A stretch of 64,000 nucleotides of DNA from Diphasiastrum complanatum (GCA_029204225.1 CM055092.1:64870797-64934796), one strand, 5' to 3'. Positions 29,374-41,224 are shown, counted from the stretch's first letter. The notes: a model not told the origin generated them from the sequence alone. Translations and numbers: made by a program.

Positions 29374-30055
29374 TGTAAAAATTACAGCAAATAAGGATCC
29401 TAAAACACTTGAAATGATGAGGGAAACAATAGATTATGATTTCATAAGATTAGCACAAGTTGAACCATCAAAATCCATCAAAAATCTATGCTTGAACCTC
29501 ACTAAATGGCCCAAATCCTTGAAGAAGGCTTCACACGTGTGAAAGTACGGCCTCCCACAGTCTGAGTACTGTACACCAGACCTACATTCAATCCTATAAT
29601 CATTAGTAATCACAAGTACTCAAACAATTATGAACATAGAGAGCAATTGCACCATTATGATAGAAAAAACATGAAATTGCTTGATTGATTTTGGTGAGAT
29701 ATCATCACCTATATATACATGATCCATCACGGTTTTGGGCAGGTATGAGTAGCCCTAAACCTATCCCTAATGCTAATTTTGGTGGATCTTTCATCCCTAC
29801 CAAGTTAGGGTTGGAATCTTGGAGATCCCTCAACAATGCAAAAATTACCAAAAATAGCTCCTATTTTTTCTCCCTTGTATCTAAGCATAATTTGGACTCA
29901 TTCGAAAGGTTCTAAAACTTAGGTCTACTTGAGAACATCCTTATGAATGGAATCCTATGCTATTTGGTACGTGTGACAAGCCACATCATGACCATCTAAC
30001 TATTTACAAGTCATATGACCAAAACTAGTCAAGCTAGAATTGTGAATTTTTAACA
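29374..30055 (-). repeat. 3' LTR of the 29-35 kb copia element
   Basis: 682 bp, the partner of 34840-35521. It carries TATATATA at 29712-29719, a probable TATA box for minus-strand transcription, and CACACGTGTG near 29531, the same G-box-containing palindrome found in the LTR of the 2.1-7.2 kb element. The frame 29685-29915 is LTR sequence and is repeated in the other LTR, so it is not a gene. Confidence 0.95.
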
Positions 30056-30069
30056 CTCCTCCTCACTAT

Positions 30070-33000
30070 CTAGCTTGGTTCAATCATTGCTTTACTAATC
30101 ACTCCAAGTGATGATCTGGACTTCATAAAAGGTGTCTTTTGAAGTGGTTTAGTAAGTAGATCAGCTACACATTCATTGCTTGGAACATGCTCCAAAGCAA
30201 TCTCCTTGGCTTGCACCATTTCTCTCACAAAGTGATGGCATATCTCAATGTGCTTAGATCTTGCATGGAAGATTGGGTTAGATGCAAGGTGTTGGGCTGA
30301 TATATTGTCATTGTAGATGATTGGTGCCTCCTCTGAATCCATAATCTTTAGTTCCACCAATAATCTCTTGATCCAAAGTACCTCCTTTGTAGTGGTTGTC
30401 AAAGCTTTGTACTCGGCCTCGATTGAAGATAGAGATATAGTTTCTTGCTTTTTTTGAAAGCCATGAAACCACACCTTCTCCTATGAAAGTTGAATAGGCA
30501 CTTGTTGATTTCCTATCCCTCTTGTCCCCTGCAAAATCTGAATCACTAAATGCATGAAGGTTAATCACATCTCCTCTATATAGAATCCCAAAATCCAATG
30601 TACCCGAGATGTATCTTAGAATCCTCTTAGCCTTTTTCCAATGGATATTCAATGGCTTTTGCATGGATTGGCTCAACCTACATACACTAAAGCTAAGATC
30701 TAGTCTAGTTATAGTGATCCACATTAAGGAACCTATAAGTTGCCTAAACAAAGTGATGTCCATGAAGGATCTTTCATCATTTTCATTTGGCACTTTTACA
30801 TCTTGCTCCATTGGTGTGTCAACACTTTTGCATACTTCCATCTTAAACTTCTTCAAAAGACTTTGAGCATAGTTTACTTGACTTATAAAGATAAAATCAG
30901 ACCCTCTAAGTACTTCTATGCCTAAGATGAAGTGAAGACACCCTAGATCTACCATCTTGAACTCTAAGGATAGATCTATCTTGATTTTTTCAATACCATC
31001 AACACTATTTCCACTAATGATGATGTCATCTACATAAATGAGTAAAAGTACAATACCAACATCATCAAACTTAATGTAAAGAGTAGGATCATATTCACTT
31101 TGAACAAAAGAAAGTGAAATAAGATAGCAATGTAGTCTTGAATTCCAAGATCTCGAGGCTTGCTTCAAGCCATAGATGCTTCTTTGGAGATGGCATACTT
31201 TGTTCTCCATTCCATGCTTGATGAACCCTTGTGGCTGCTCCATATAGATATCCTCTTCCAAAAAACCATTCAAGAAAGCATTAGAGACATCCATTTGACA
31301 TAGAATCCATCCAAAATGTGATGCAAGTGCAATGATTAGTCTTATTGTGACCATCTTGGCCACGGGTGCAAAAGTTTCCTCATAGTCTATCCCTCTCTCT
31401 TGAGCATAACCTTTTGCAACTAATCTTGCTTTATGTTTGTTAACACTCCCATTTGCATTCAACTTAAGCTTGAAGACCCACTTGCATCCTATTACATTCC
31501 TTTGAGGTCTCTCAACAAGCAACCAAGTTTCATTCTCAATCAAGGCATCATACTCATCCAACATAGCTTTATACCATTCTTTGGAGTTCAATGCATCTTC
31601 AACATTAGACGGTTCTTCAAAACTAGATAAAACATAAGAAGTGGATGAGATACCCTCAACTTGCTGTCCTTTTCCTTGATATGTGAGCCTTGATGGCTCC
31701 ACTTTTGCCCTTGAAGATCTCCTTGGTGTGATAGGTAGGTTTGGTGCTTGCTCCTCCATGAGCTCCTCCTCAAAACCAAGATCTTGCTCCTCGGCCATCT
31801 TCTTCTTGATTGTTGGAGCACTTAAGCCTTCTTCAAGCATATGCATATGATGTTCATCAAAGATGACATCCCTTGAAACAACAAATTTGTTCAAGGATGG
31901 GAGATAGACTTTGTAGCCCTTGCTTGAGCTTGCATATCCAAGCATGATCCCTCTTGTGGAAGATGGATCCTCCTTGGTTCTTGTTTCCAATGGCACATGC
32001 ACATAACATATACACCCAAAAACTTTCAAGTGATTAAGATTGGGTTTCTTTCCATACAACATCTCATAAGGAGTTTTGCCTTCAATTGCTTTGCAAGACA
32101 CCCTATTCATCAAGTAGTTTGCACATACAAGAGACTCACCCCAAAAGGATTTGGGCAAACACGCATCTAATCTTAAAGCCTTAGAACATTCACATAATGT
32201 TCTATTCCTTCTTTCAGCAACTCCATTTTGTTGAGGAGTGTAAGGACAAGAAGTCTCTTTCTTGATCCCTTCCTCCTCACAAAAGGCCTTGAACTCATTG
32301 GAGATGAATTCTCCACCATTGTCACTTCTAAGAATCTTGATGCTATGATTATGATGCTTTTCCACAAACAACTTGAACTTTACAAAAGTATCAAATACTT
32401 GAGACTTGAAGAAAATTAAGAACACCCAACAATATCTTGAGTAGTCATCAATGAAGGTTAAAAACATGGATGAACCTCCATTAGATTTGGTGCTAGCAAT
32501 GTGCACATCCGAGTGTATGAGTTCAAGAGGATGAGATGACTTTGTGATGGAGTTAGGAAACACCTTCTTATGTGCCTTGGATAAGGCACAAGCTTCACAA
32601 ACCTTGTCTTCCTTCCCAATAGACCTTGGTAGGCCTAAAGCATACTCCTCCTTGATCATAGCCTCCATGGAACCCGAGTTGACATGTCCAAGTCTTTTGT
32701 GCCATAAAGTAAAGGTAGATATTTTGCTCTTCTCGGCTAACATGACAACATTAGTATCCACAAATGCATCCAGCTTATAAAGTTTGACAAGTCTAGTGCC
32801 CTTAGACACTATCTTACCCTTCTTCTTGATGAAACATTCATTTGAAGCAAAGTCAACATTGAAACCATTGTCTACCATTTGGCCAACACTTAGTAGATTC
32901 TTTGTTATTGTAGGAATGTACAAAACACCTTCTATGTTGATCTTTTTGGAAGATCCTAAGCAAAGGGGAATGCTACCAACTCCTTCAATCTTACAAGCTT

Positions 33001-33556
33001 CATCATTTGCTGTATAGATAGAATTTATAGGTCCATCATAAGATAAGAGAGAAGAGAAAAACTCCCTTTTACTAGTCATGTGTGAACTAGCACCCGAGTC
33101 AATCCACCAAGGATCTTCTCCTTTGAAGCTTGTTGAAGAAAATATGGACATCATGAGAGAGTCCTCATGTGAACTCTCCTCCTCCTCCTCTTTGCTCATG
33201 TTGGCTTGGCTTTGATCTTGCTTCCTCTTGAAGCATTCCGAGGCATAATGCCCCATCTTGCTACAATAGCAGCACTTCACCTTTGATTTGTCCTTCTTGA
33301 CTTTGGTGGTTGATGGAGATGCCTTTGGGGGTCCTTCTTGATCCTCAAGCTTTGTAGACTTCTTGAATGTTGATCCTTTGCCTTTGGACTTGCCTTTGCC
33401 TTTGGTGAAGAGAGCTTGGTCATCTCCACCTTGGATGGAAAGCCTATCCATCCTCTCTTGCATTTGGCTCCTTCTTGATTCCTTGGCCTTGGAGTTCTTC
33501 AAGTATGGGTAGCTTACCCATAATTGCATATCCCTGAACCAAATTGTCAAATTCAA
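30070..33556 (-). pseudogene. Copia pol: zinc knuckle, protease, integrase, RT, RNase H; one frameshift
   Basis: Open for 1082 codons (33556-30308). Zinc knuckle CYCSKMGHYASEC is at residues 96-108, protease WIDSGASSHM at 151-160 and GAG-pre LWHKRLGHVNS near 285. Integrase FIDDYSRYCW lies near 365, RSDNGGEF near 408 and PQQNGVAERRNRT near 438. RT CKWVFKLKLNANGSVNKHK lies near 690, FAPVAKMVTIRLIIALASHF near 722 and YVDDIIISG near 846. RNase H SDSDFAGDKRDRKSTSAY lies near 1013. The frame shifts at about 30450 in a T-run inside RNase H. The correct continuation (ETISLSSIEAEYKALTTTTK ... LADLLTKPL) is in 30474-30070. All catalytic motifs are present, so this copy could have been active until very recently. 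Confidence 0.95.
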
Positions 33557-34028
33557 AGCTTAGTCCATTCAATATGAGTTGAACAAGCTCTTCATCCTTG
33601 ATAGGGTCACCTATAAAGGCTAGCTCTTTGTTCAATTCCTTTACTCTTAGGACAAAAGTATGTGCACTCTCTCCTTTCTTTTGATAGCTTCTATAGATTT
33701 GATTCTTCAAAGCTAACATTCTAGTTTGGTTCTTGGATTCATAGACCTTTTGCAAAGTCTCCCAAGCATCTTGAGCTGAAGTGCAATCTCCTACCTCTCT
33801 TAAGAGTTCATTTGCAACATTCATTTTTATGCAATGTAGTGCAACATTGCACCTCTTGATGTATTTGGCTTTTTCTTGAGGATGAATAGGTTCACCCTCC
33901 TTACCATTTACAATTTCCATCAGATCTTGCATGATCATGATAGATTCCATTCTAACTTTCCATATGGAATAGTTAGTTTTGTTGAGCCTTTCATTAGTAT
34001 CCAAAAGATATGCATTTATAGATGCCAT
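33444..34028 (-). CDS. Copia Gag, N-terminal part
   Basis: Minus strand, 194 codons from ATG at 34028: MASINAYLLDTNERLNKTNY, SIWKVRMESIMIMQDLMEI near residue 22, then AQDAWETLQKVYESKNQTRM and LNGLSFEFDNLVQGYAI. It overlaps the pol frame by about 110 bases. The change of frame near 33500 (after GKLPILEEL) looks like a mutation, because the sequence of relatives continues through in one frame. The leader from the primer site to this ATG is about 800 bp. Confidence 0.88.
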   Translation of the reverse strand: MASINAYLLDTNERLNKTNYSIWKVRMESIMIMQDLMEIVNGKEGEPIHPQEKAKYIKRCNVALHCIKMNVANELLREVGDCTSAQDAWETLQKVYESKNQTRMLALKNQIYRSYQKKGESAHTFVLRVKELNKELAFIGDPIKDEELVQLILNGLSFEFDNLVQGYAIMGKLPILEELQGQGIKKEPNAREDG

Positions 34029-34839
34029 CTAGTCTCCTAATCAAGGACTTGACACAAATGAAGGTTACTTCTATTGATTTTATTGAAGGTCTACCTTATC
34101 CCACTTCTTAGGGACCTGAAAAGATCAGTAATAGACTTCCTATAAAGATCTAAGAATGATCTCTAACAAAATCAAATCATAGAATACTAGAAACAATGCA
34201 CTTGCTTGATTGAAGTAGACAATACTAGTAGAATTGCCCCTCTTTCTATAAAGAACATTAAAGCTTCCAAATGATCTGATCAAGAGTGAATTTTAGCAAC
34301 CTAATATACTTCCAAAATCACTTGTAAAAGATCTAAATGGAACTTAATGAGGATGCAACACAATCTACTATCCAATTACAAGCAAAAAATGATCAAAATT
34401 GATGAAAAATTGATCTAATTTGGTGCATAAGTCAAGCAATGGTTGGACTGAACCTAAATCACTTTAGGAGGTGTCTACTACACCTTAGAACAGCCTTGAA
34501 GAGTCCCCAAAACTCTGATCTTCCCTCTCCTTGAATGCTAGAAAGCCTCCTCTATGAAATCACCTCCAAAACTTGCTTAGAAATCAATGCTTGGAGCAAG
34601 CAAAACTTGCTATCTTGGTAATGTGAATTGAATTCAACTTTGCCTCTGGTTTTAGACACCTAAACACCTGCAAATGAAGTCACACAACACCAATATCCAA
34701 TGTATTTGACTCACTTTGAGTTCTAGAATCAATACTAGATGCTAAGATCCAATCTACACAAGATTTAGATCAAAAATTGTGATCAAATTGAATGAAAACC
34801 AAGGATTTAGCTCATTTCAGCCTTTAGGCTCTGATACCA

Positions 34840-35521
34840 TGTAAAAATTATAGCAAATAAGGATCCTAAAACACTTGAAATGATGAGGGAAACAATAGAT
34901 TATGATTTCATAAGATTAGCACAAGTTGAACCATCAAAATCCATCAAAAATCTATGCTTGAACCTCACTAAATGGCCCAAATCCTTGAAGAAGGCTTCAC
35001 ACGTGTGAAAGTACGGCCTCCCACAGTCTGAGTACTGTACACCAGACCTACATTCAATCCTATAATCATTAGTAATCACAAGTACTCAAACAATTATGAA
35101 CATAGAGAGCAATTGCACCATTATGAGAGAAAAAACATGAAATTGCTTGATTGATTTTGGTGAGATATCATCACCTATATATACATGATCCATCACGGTT
35201 TTGGGCAGGTATGAGTAGCCCTAAACCTATCCCTAATGCTAATTTTGGTGGATCTTTCATCCCTACCAAGTTAGGGTTGGAATCTTGGAGATCCCTCAAC
35301 AATGCAAAAATTACCAAAAATAGCTCCTATTTTTTCTCCCTTGTATCTAAGCATAATTCGGACTCATTCCAAAGGTTCTAACACTGAGGTCTACTTGAGA
35401 ACATCCTTATGAATGGAATCCTATGCTATTTGGTACGTGTGACAAGCCACATCATGACCATCTAACTATTTACAAGTCATATGACCAAAACTAGTCAAGC
35501 TAGAATTGTGAATTTTTAACA
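34840..35521 (-). repeat. 5' LTR of the 29-35 kb copia element
   Basis: 682 bp. TATATATA is at 35176-35183 and CACACGTGTG near 34998. On the minus strand the LTR is followed by the initiator-Met primer site. About 1 percent divergence from its partner, by eye, indicates a fairly recent insertion. Confidence 0.95.
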
Positions 35522-37110
35522 AAATATCCATGAGAGAATGTCATGGTCTTCTTTCAGCACCTATAAGAGAATACAAAAACGTGATTAGCCTCATAATATT
35601 AACAAAGAGAATTTTTTCCATATAAAATCCATATTCAAATGATTATCCCTATTTATTATGCGAAGGAACTGCTATACTTGAAATGCTACCAACCACGAGA
35701 TATCATTTTCTGATTGAACGCTGAAATTGAGGCCTTCTGAGTCTTCTGAATTTGAAATGCTCCATTTATGATTGTGAGACTGACTCTTTCCATTTTTTGT
35801 CCTTTTATGATTTTCAGACTCATCTAACTTGAGAACAACTATCGACTTGTTATTGACATTCTCATTTGTAATACTGTAAAAATTTATGATGAATGTTAAT
35901 AACTGATTAATGTCAATAAATAAATTGTTGGAATTGTTATAAGCTAGACTTTCTCCTTTCGAGCAATACACTTCATTGATATGAGATAGATTACCAACTA
36001 TTGTCTGCATACCATGGTTTAACATGTCTTCATTTTTTTTAAGATGAAATGGTCGTGGGATTGGAAACTTTTTAAAATTTACCTATGCAAATGCATCCTT
36101 TATCATCTTAAACATTATTGCATATGCTTCCCTGTTAATGCTAGAAAAATCACATGCCCTTTGAAGCAATGTAGTGTCTAATATTTTTCCAACTTCATCC
36201 ATAATCTTATCAGTAACTGAAGCCTTAATCTTTTTTTATTTTGCTACTATTTAACATTGATTTCATAGATTTAGAAGTTAAGATAGAGCCTAGTGAGTTT
36301 CCAATTGAAATCTCATCGACCAAATGGTCTTCAACAACCAATGCTGATCTGCATTGCAAACATAATGTTCATGAAAATGTCACAAATTAGGACAATCATA
36401 GTATTCACAACAGTATAATAAGCAAATCAACAGAAAGTTGAAATGAATAAATAACAAAATTAGTGATTATGAATGAATCAAAAAGTTCAAGCAATATTCA
36501 ATACCAAATAAGCTATAACTTACTTGAATGCACGGATTCGTCTTTTTTCATGACCTCCTCTAGACGATAGATCACATATATCCTTGTTTACCAGTCTTTT
36601 CCTCTTGTTGCTTCGGACCTTTCTGTTGAGCACATCCATATTTTTAACAAGAGACAAATATGAGATACACATGGATTGAAATGCAATTTTTATCTCATCA
36701 TTACTAGTTGTATAATAATGCAAAGAAGATTTCAACCTTTGGATCTCCTCCTTGAGCATCTCATTTTCATCCAAACAAGTTTTCATCTTTGTAGATTTTT
36801 TTTCGCACTCTTTTGAAATGTTCCTTGATTCCTCTTCCAAATAATGCATTGAATGTGCATTCCCATAGAGCATCAAATTCTCAGAATAACCCAAAAGGCC
36901 ATTTTTACCATGACACATATAGATTATTAACTGACTCATTGAATGAAAATCTGGATGTTGCAATGAACATGGATCAATAGGATACAATATTCCTGATGAC
37001 CATAAATCTACATGCTTTAGCTTTTCCTCCTTGTATCGGACCATATCAGAAGTTGACAATTTGGGTTGCTTTGAATTTCTCATCCTCAACGGAGTATATT
37101 CTGGTCACAG

Positions 37111-37460
37111 ATCCACATGAAGATGATAAAGCTTTGTCATCAGTACAATAGTATAGTAACAAACAACACAATGACAATAACAAAGCTGGAGATGGCGCTA
37201 AACACTTGTTTTTGACCTTGGAGATAGAGATGGCGTAGGTTTTTTTCAGAAATGTCACTCCTAATTCAAATTTATGAGTGTTCCCAACTATTGGGAGGGA
37301 ATATTTCAGCATTTTGAAAAATTATATTTTAACTATGGTTCAACACCAATGAAGTTTGATGTGACTAAACTAAGGTGCATTCATTTACATGGAAAGTAGT
37401 GTGGGCAGATGCATAAAGAAGTTAGAAAATGATATTATAATTACTTTATAGTTATTTTTC
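37111..37460. other. No gene recognised
   Basis: Minus-strand frame 37312-37046 reads as a short hydrophobic stretch without a known motif. It may be the intron or 5' end of the transposase-like gene. Confidence 0.4.
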
Positions 37461-37466
37461 TCTCTC

Positions 37467-38105
37467 CTACATGGCATTTCTTATAGGGCCCTCTTTTGGG
37501 CCCATATTTTCTCTAATGGTTAGAACTCTAACAGGTTCAGATGATATATGACATGTTGGAAGGACCCTGTTAGGTTGTTTAGGGCAGTCTTTGAAACTGT
37601 GTTTGCGAACACAGTCTGGGCACTCCACATGGTGTTGGTTCTTAACTTTGCAATCAACCATGAAGTGGCCAGTTTCGTCACAAATAAAACAGTGGTTGCT
37701 CATTGGGCCTATGGCAATAGCATAACCATCTTGGATGGCTAGCTGTGTGGGATTTTTCAGTGGTGTGGAATACTCATCCCGTTTGCACGAGCATGAGTTG
37801 TTGGTTGGATATTATTGAGAACTAACAGATGGAAGTGCTGTATCATGATCATATGAGTGATTGTAGGAGTTTTCTACAAGATGTGTCTGTGCAGATTCTC
37901 TAGGGTGTCTATGTTTTTATGCTCCTAGATCAGGTTGTCCCCTTGGAGGTGGTCCTAAGAGCGCCAGCTATGGTTGAGGGTCATGTCTAGATTGTGTAGG
38001 CAACTCTTGTATTTGGACTTCGTTGTTTCGTGATGGATAGTGCTGATTTTGATTTTGTGAAATAAATTGGTGTCTAGGAGGTTGATAATATTCTCCCTGA
38101 CTGGT
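37467..38105 (-). pseudogene. CCHC zinc-knuckle protein, decayed
   Basis: Minus strand. An upstream part (about 38070-37705) is Gln/Asn/Pro-rich with a few stops (QNQNQHYPSRNNEVQIQELP). It runs in frame into 37703-37467, which contains two zinc-knuckle-like units: CFICDETGHFMVDC (CX2CX4HX4C) and CPDCVRKHSFKDC. CCHC knuckles bind nucleic acid and occur in Gag proteins and some host proteins. Here it lies just outside the left methyltransferase copy on the same strand. I cannot assign the family; a Gag-like origin is possible. Confidence 0.5.
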
Positions 38106-38255
38106 TGTGAGGCTGGATCCTCAGATTATAATAGTTGGTAATAATTATCAATGTTAAAAATTTTAAAATATTTCAAATTTTAAATTTTAAATCGTTGAAA
38201 AATAAATTTAAAAATATTAAATCAATAAAAAAGAGTTCAAAAAATATAAACACAA

Positions 38256-40470
38256 TTAATTTTCAAAACAAAAGAAAAATTTTTCTTCCCAAAAATCATC
38301 AATGTCATTTACATCTTTTTCTTTTCTTTTTTCTTGAGTAGCCACTGTACTATCAAGTGGCACCTCTTCTACAATTTCCTCGACTACAATTACTACATTG
38401 TAATCTTGAACCAAGACATCAACAAATTCTCCTATGTCACCTACTTTTTCGCTAGCAGGAGACTGAGGTTCCTTGGACAAGGAAATTATTGTATCCTCGC
38501 TGTCCAAACTCTTTCCCACCTCAGATAATTCATCTGGCAAAATTGAAAGAGATTTCATTCTCATTTTTACAAAATCAACTAAATTAGTATCTAAATCTAC
38601 TGCAGCAACATGTCTGTCTTTCTAAACAGCACATGCGCTCGTAGTGCCGCTACCGCTAAATAAATCTAAAACCCAATCAGTTGGGTGAGAGAAAATATCC
38701 ATTAAATGATTAATTAATTGTTGTGGCTTTTGGTAGGGACAAGCCATGGAACCCGTCATTGGATTTTTTAATTTCTTTGTCACAGCTGGATACTGGAACA
38801 CGTTTCCAAAATTTGTCAGTCCGGAAGTGTTATAATACAACATCGAGCGTTTGTCATCCAAAGAATAATAACCGATGGTTATATATTCTATTTCATTGCA
38901 AAGTCGACATTGGGCTTGTACCTGACATGGAATATTACAAGTAAAATCAATTTAAAATTTTACTTTTAAAATAAAAAATTTAAAATAAAACTATGAATTG
39001 AAATACGAATCGATAATTCAGGAACTTAAGAACTTACCACACAGCATTTTCAATTCTCGCATTACAAAAAGTTAGTAGAGCTTTCTGTACTGATGTTGAC
39101 TGCCAAGAAGAATGAAAAATAACAGCTCTCCAAATTGGAGAAGTTGTGACTTCAAGAAAGCCCTGCATAAAACTATGGATTTCAGAGAATTTGAAAGGAG
39201 TATCATCATTTAATGATTCCTTCATCTGAAATTCATATGGTATATCGGCGATGTAGAGTGTATAAGGCCTTTTTCTTAAAAATTTTGAAATTTCTCTGCA
39301 ATCGCCCTCCTCAACAGAGTAAAAGCATGGTTGATCATCGACACTTTTGGGAAGGTAAGTCTCTAATGGATACTTCTCTGCAATGGTCTCACCCCTTGCC
39401 AATCTCTCCCTGTCTCTTTTTTCTGCTTTTGCCTTCAGAATATGTCTCTTGAATTGCTATGAAAAGACTTTGTTTTTTTTTGTCTTCGGGAGACTGAAAA
39501 GGAAAAAACTATGTTTAGCATGGGAGACAAAAAATATGAAATAGAATAGGATACTTAACTTATCAAAAAATAATAATCAAATAAAGAAAAAGCTATGCTT
39601 AGCATAGGAGACATAGAATATAGAAAAGAAACAATTAATAAGCACCTATGCTAAGCATGGGTGAAATAAATACCATGTCTCTAAACAAAATAAAAAATGG
39701 ACTCAGGGCTTCACTTCAACTGCTCAGAGGATAAAGTCTCTGGCACTCATCGAAATCTTGACAATTTAACCCTGTCACAAGGGCTTCTTGAACTTTCATA
39801 AATAATTTGTGCCTTAAAAAATATAATTGTTAAAAATCCAACCAAATCATAAAAATTATTTTATTTAAAAAGGTAACATGAAAATAAATATTTAAATTAT
39901 GATTATTACCTCTAAAATTCTTTTTCCATTTCTACCAGGGAAACTTCACCATCGACAACTCTTGAAAGAACAATTATTATTAGCTCTGAAGAGCTAATCC
40001 CTTGTATATTCTTCCACTCTGATATTCTCATTTCAGTAGGGATTGGCTTCAGAGTTTGAGTGCTCACAACTTTTTTTTTGGATCTTGAGGCACTCTGAGT
40101 AGGTTGGTCTTTTATTTGAAAACTTTTCCACTTATCAAAAAATTTATCAACAAGGGCCCACATCTGAAATAAAAAAAAAATTAATTGATAAAGAATTTAA
40201 TATATTATGACTAGAGTATTCCATGACGAGCATAGCCAAACAGATTAGCTGGCCACTACAAAAAGCAAGCTGAAAAAAATTATCGTATTTAGTAAGGCTC
40301 TGCGTAGGATTTTTCGAATCAAAAGACAAGTCTGTCTCTTGAGCACATAGTGCTTTCAGCTCAAGTTGATTCACATCTCCTGCTTTGGAGACTCTCATGT
40401 ATTCTTTGTGAAAAAAACAAATTCTTTGTATCACAGTCATCTTCATCAGGTAGTCCTGATCAATATTGTG
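38256..40470 (-). pseudogene. Left copy of a beta-class DNA methyltransferase gene (ParB-like part missing)
   Basis: Minus strand, exons in order. 40446-40250: IQRICFFHKEYMRVS, FDSKNPTQSLTKYDNFFQLA. 40163-39912: MWALVDKFFDKWKSFQIKD. About 39800-39690: GLNCQDFDECQRLYPL. 39480-39034: ARGETIAEKYPLETYLPKSV, then motif IV-like YIADIPYEFQM and FLEVTTSPIWRAVIFHSSW. 38965-38256: YPAVTKKLKNPMTGS, ACPYQKPQQLINHLMDIFSH, then motif I DWVLDLFSGSGTTSAC. Motif IV before motif I is the order of beta-class N6-adenine/N4-cytosine methyltransferases. The usual DPPY reads DIPY. A stop follows CAV near 38622, and a small deletion lies near 38910. The gene is cut at about 40470, where palindromes begin; the ParB-like N-terminus seen in the right copy is absent. 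The C-terminal tail is strongly acidic. Confidence 0.75.
39509..39661. repeat. Three CTATGCTNAGCATAG palindromes inside a methyltransferase intron (left copy)
   Basis: At 39509-39524, 39593-39608 and 39645-39661. The equivalent intron of the right copy has three at matching places (47846-47862, 47899-47914, 47983-47998), so these three existed before the two copies separated. Confidence 0.85.
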
Positions 40471-40485
40471 GTCCCAACTTGCTAA

Positions 40486-40761
40486 CCTATGCTAAGCATA
40501 GGTTGGAAGAGGACCAAAGATGCAACCTATGCTCGCATAGGTCGAACTGTGGTAAGAATAAAGAAATAATGCCGGAATCCTATGCTGAGCATAGGATAAT
40601 ACTAAGGACCCGAGCACAACCTATGCTCAGCATAGATTAAAGGAGAGGACTGGTGCAGGCATCTATGCTGAGCATAGGTTACCCATGTTGCAAGAAGATG
40701 AATACAAATTAAAATATGAATATTTTCTAATGCAAGAATTTATTACCCATGCTAAGCATAG
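40486..40761. repeat. Cluster of six CCTATGCTNAGCATAGG palindromes
   Basis: At 40486-40502, 40526-40541, 40579-40595, 40620-40635, 40663-40678 and 40746-40761, roughly every 40 bases. The middle base varies (A, G or C) or is missing, while the arms stay almost unchanged. The cluster begins where the left methyltransferase copy stops. Confidence 0.9.
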
Positions 40762-40929
40762 AACAAAGCTAGAAAATGACAATAATCATACCATCAAGAA
40801 ATCTGGAAGCGAGAACATATGCGAAATCTTATAGAAAGCCGTGACTTGGTCGTAGCGATTGCTCTAGCAGCATGTGGGCTTCTGAATTCGCAAATGAGGT
40901 GAGTTATGCTTGGACTATGGTCCTTAAAT

Positions 40930-41095
40930 ATTTTTTTTTTCGAGACCCCCGTCTCACGCCAGTCCTCCAGCTTACTTCGGGACCAAGCTGCCGCAACTCA
41001 CCTCACCCCACGCCGACCTCGAGTATTACCCCGGACAGTCCAAACCTAACCCTAATCCTAACTAAACCTAACCCTAACCCTAAGAATGGTGCCAA
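40930..41095 (+). repeat. GC-rich patch followed by telomere-like CCTAACCCTAA repeats
   Basis: 40945-41037 is more GC-rich than its surroundings. 41040-41090 contains degenerate tandem CCTAA/CCCTAA units, such as AACCTAACCCTAATCCTAAC and CCTAACCCTAACCCTAAG. These resemble telomere repeats more of the CCCTAA than the plant CCCTAAA type. It is short and imperfect. Confidence 0.5.
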
Positions 41096-41224
41096 ACAGT
41101 ATTTAAGGCATGGTAGCCACCGGAAATTTTTATTAACCAGTTACATTTTAGGCTTGTTGCTCATTTGCATTTAGTTGGTTTTTCTGTGTACGTCTATTGA
41201 GGTTCGCATAGGTTTTTATTTGTT

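Larger units (their letters stand above)
29374..35521 (-). mobile_element. Nearly intact Ty1/copia LTR retrotransposon
   Basis: LTRs of 682 bp each lie at 29374-30055 and 34840-35521, starting TGTAAAAATTA and ending TTTTTAACA. They differ at about seven positions. The target duplication AAATA is at 29369-29373 and 35522-35526. The primer site (GCTCTGATACCA on plus, 34828-34839) and purine tract (CTCCTCCTCACT on plus, 30056-30067) place transcription on the minus strand. Gag and pol are complete but split by two frameshifts. It inserted into an exon of the transposase-like gene. Confidence 0.97.
28378..37110 (-). pseudogene. Transposase-like multi-exon gene of unknown family, split by a copia insertion
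   Basis: Minus strand. The first visible exon (about 37100-36525) codes a coiled-coil-like Glu/Lys-rich region and ends at a GTAAGT donor. The next (about 36352-36090) reads KSALVVEDHLVDEISIGNSL and, after a frameshift in an A-run, DEVGKILDTTLLQRACDFSS. Then comes the exon at 36040-35685 (SIVVLKLDESE, then FSVQSENDISWLVAFQV). An exon starting near 35578 (VLKEDHDILSWIF) is cut at 35526 by the copia element. It resumes at 29373 (NRTSYPATIKNHKEEVPLNI, GDLKTLKCMFNVSHGANS, HPCLYCMK). Later exons include 28955-28735 (VEVWKKLDNMVKYLRKDKF, VDAVQSAWGVDHITHYM) and 28650-28378 (SSQVMDKSHW, then STQHGGTSTKN). Deleting the insert and one AAATA duplication restores one frame across the site. The CLYC pair and SHW...THGG pattern look transposase-like, but I cannot name the family. 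Confidence 0.55.

Noticed and set aside
29685-29915. 76-codon ORF, repeated almost identically at 35151-35381
   Set aside because: Both lie wholly inside the two LTRs of the 29-35 kb copia and on the strand opposite to its transcription; no motif. They are LTR sequence, not genes.
40486-40761. CRISPR-like array because of regular ~40-bp spacing of a palindrome
   Set aside because: Spacing is irregular, the repeats are only 16-17 bp, and the context is a eukaryotic genome with introns and retrotransposons.
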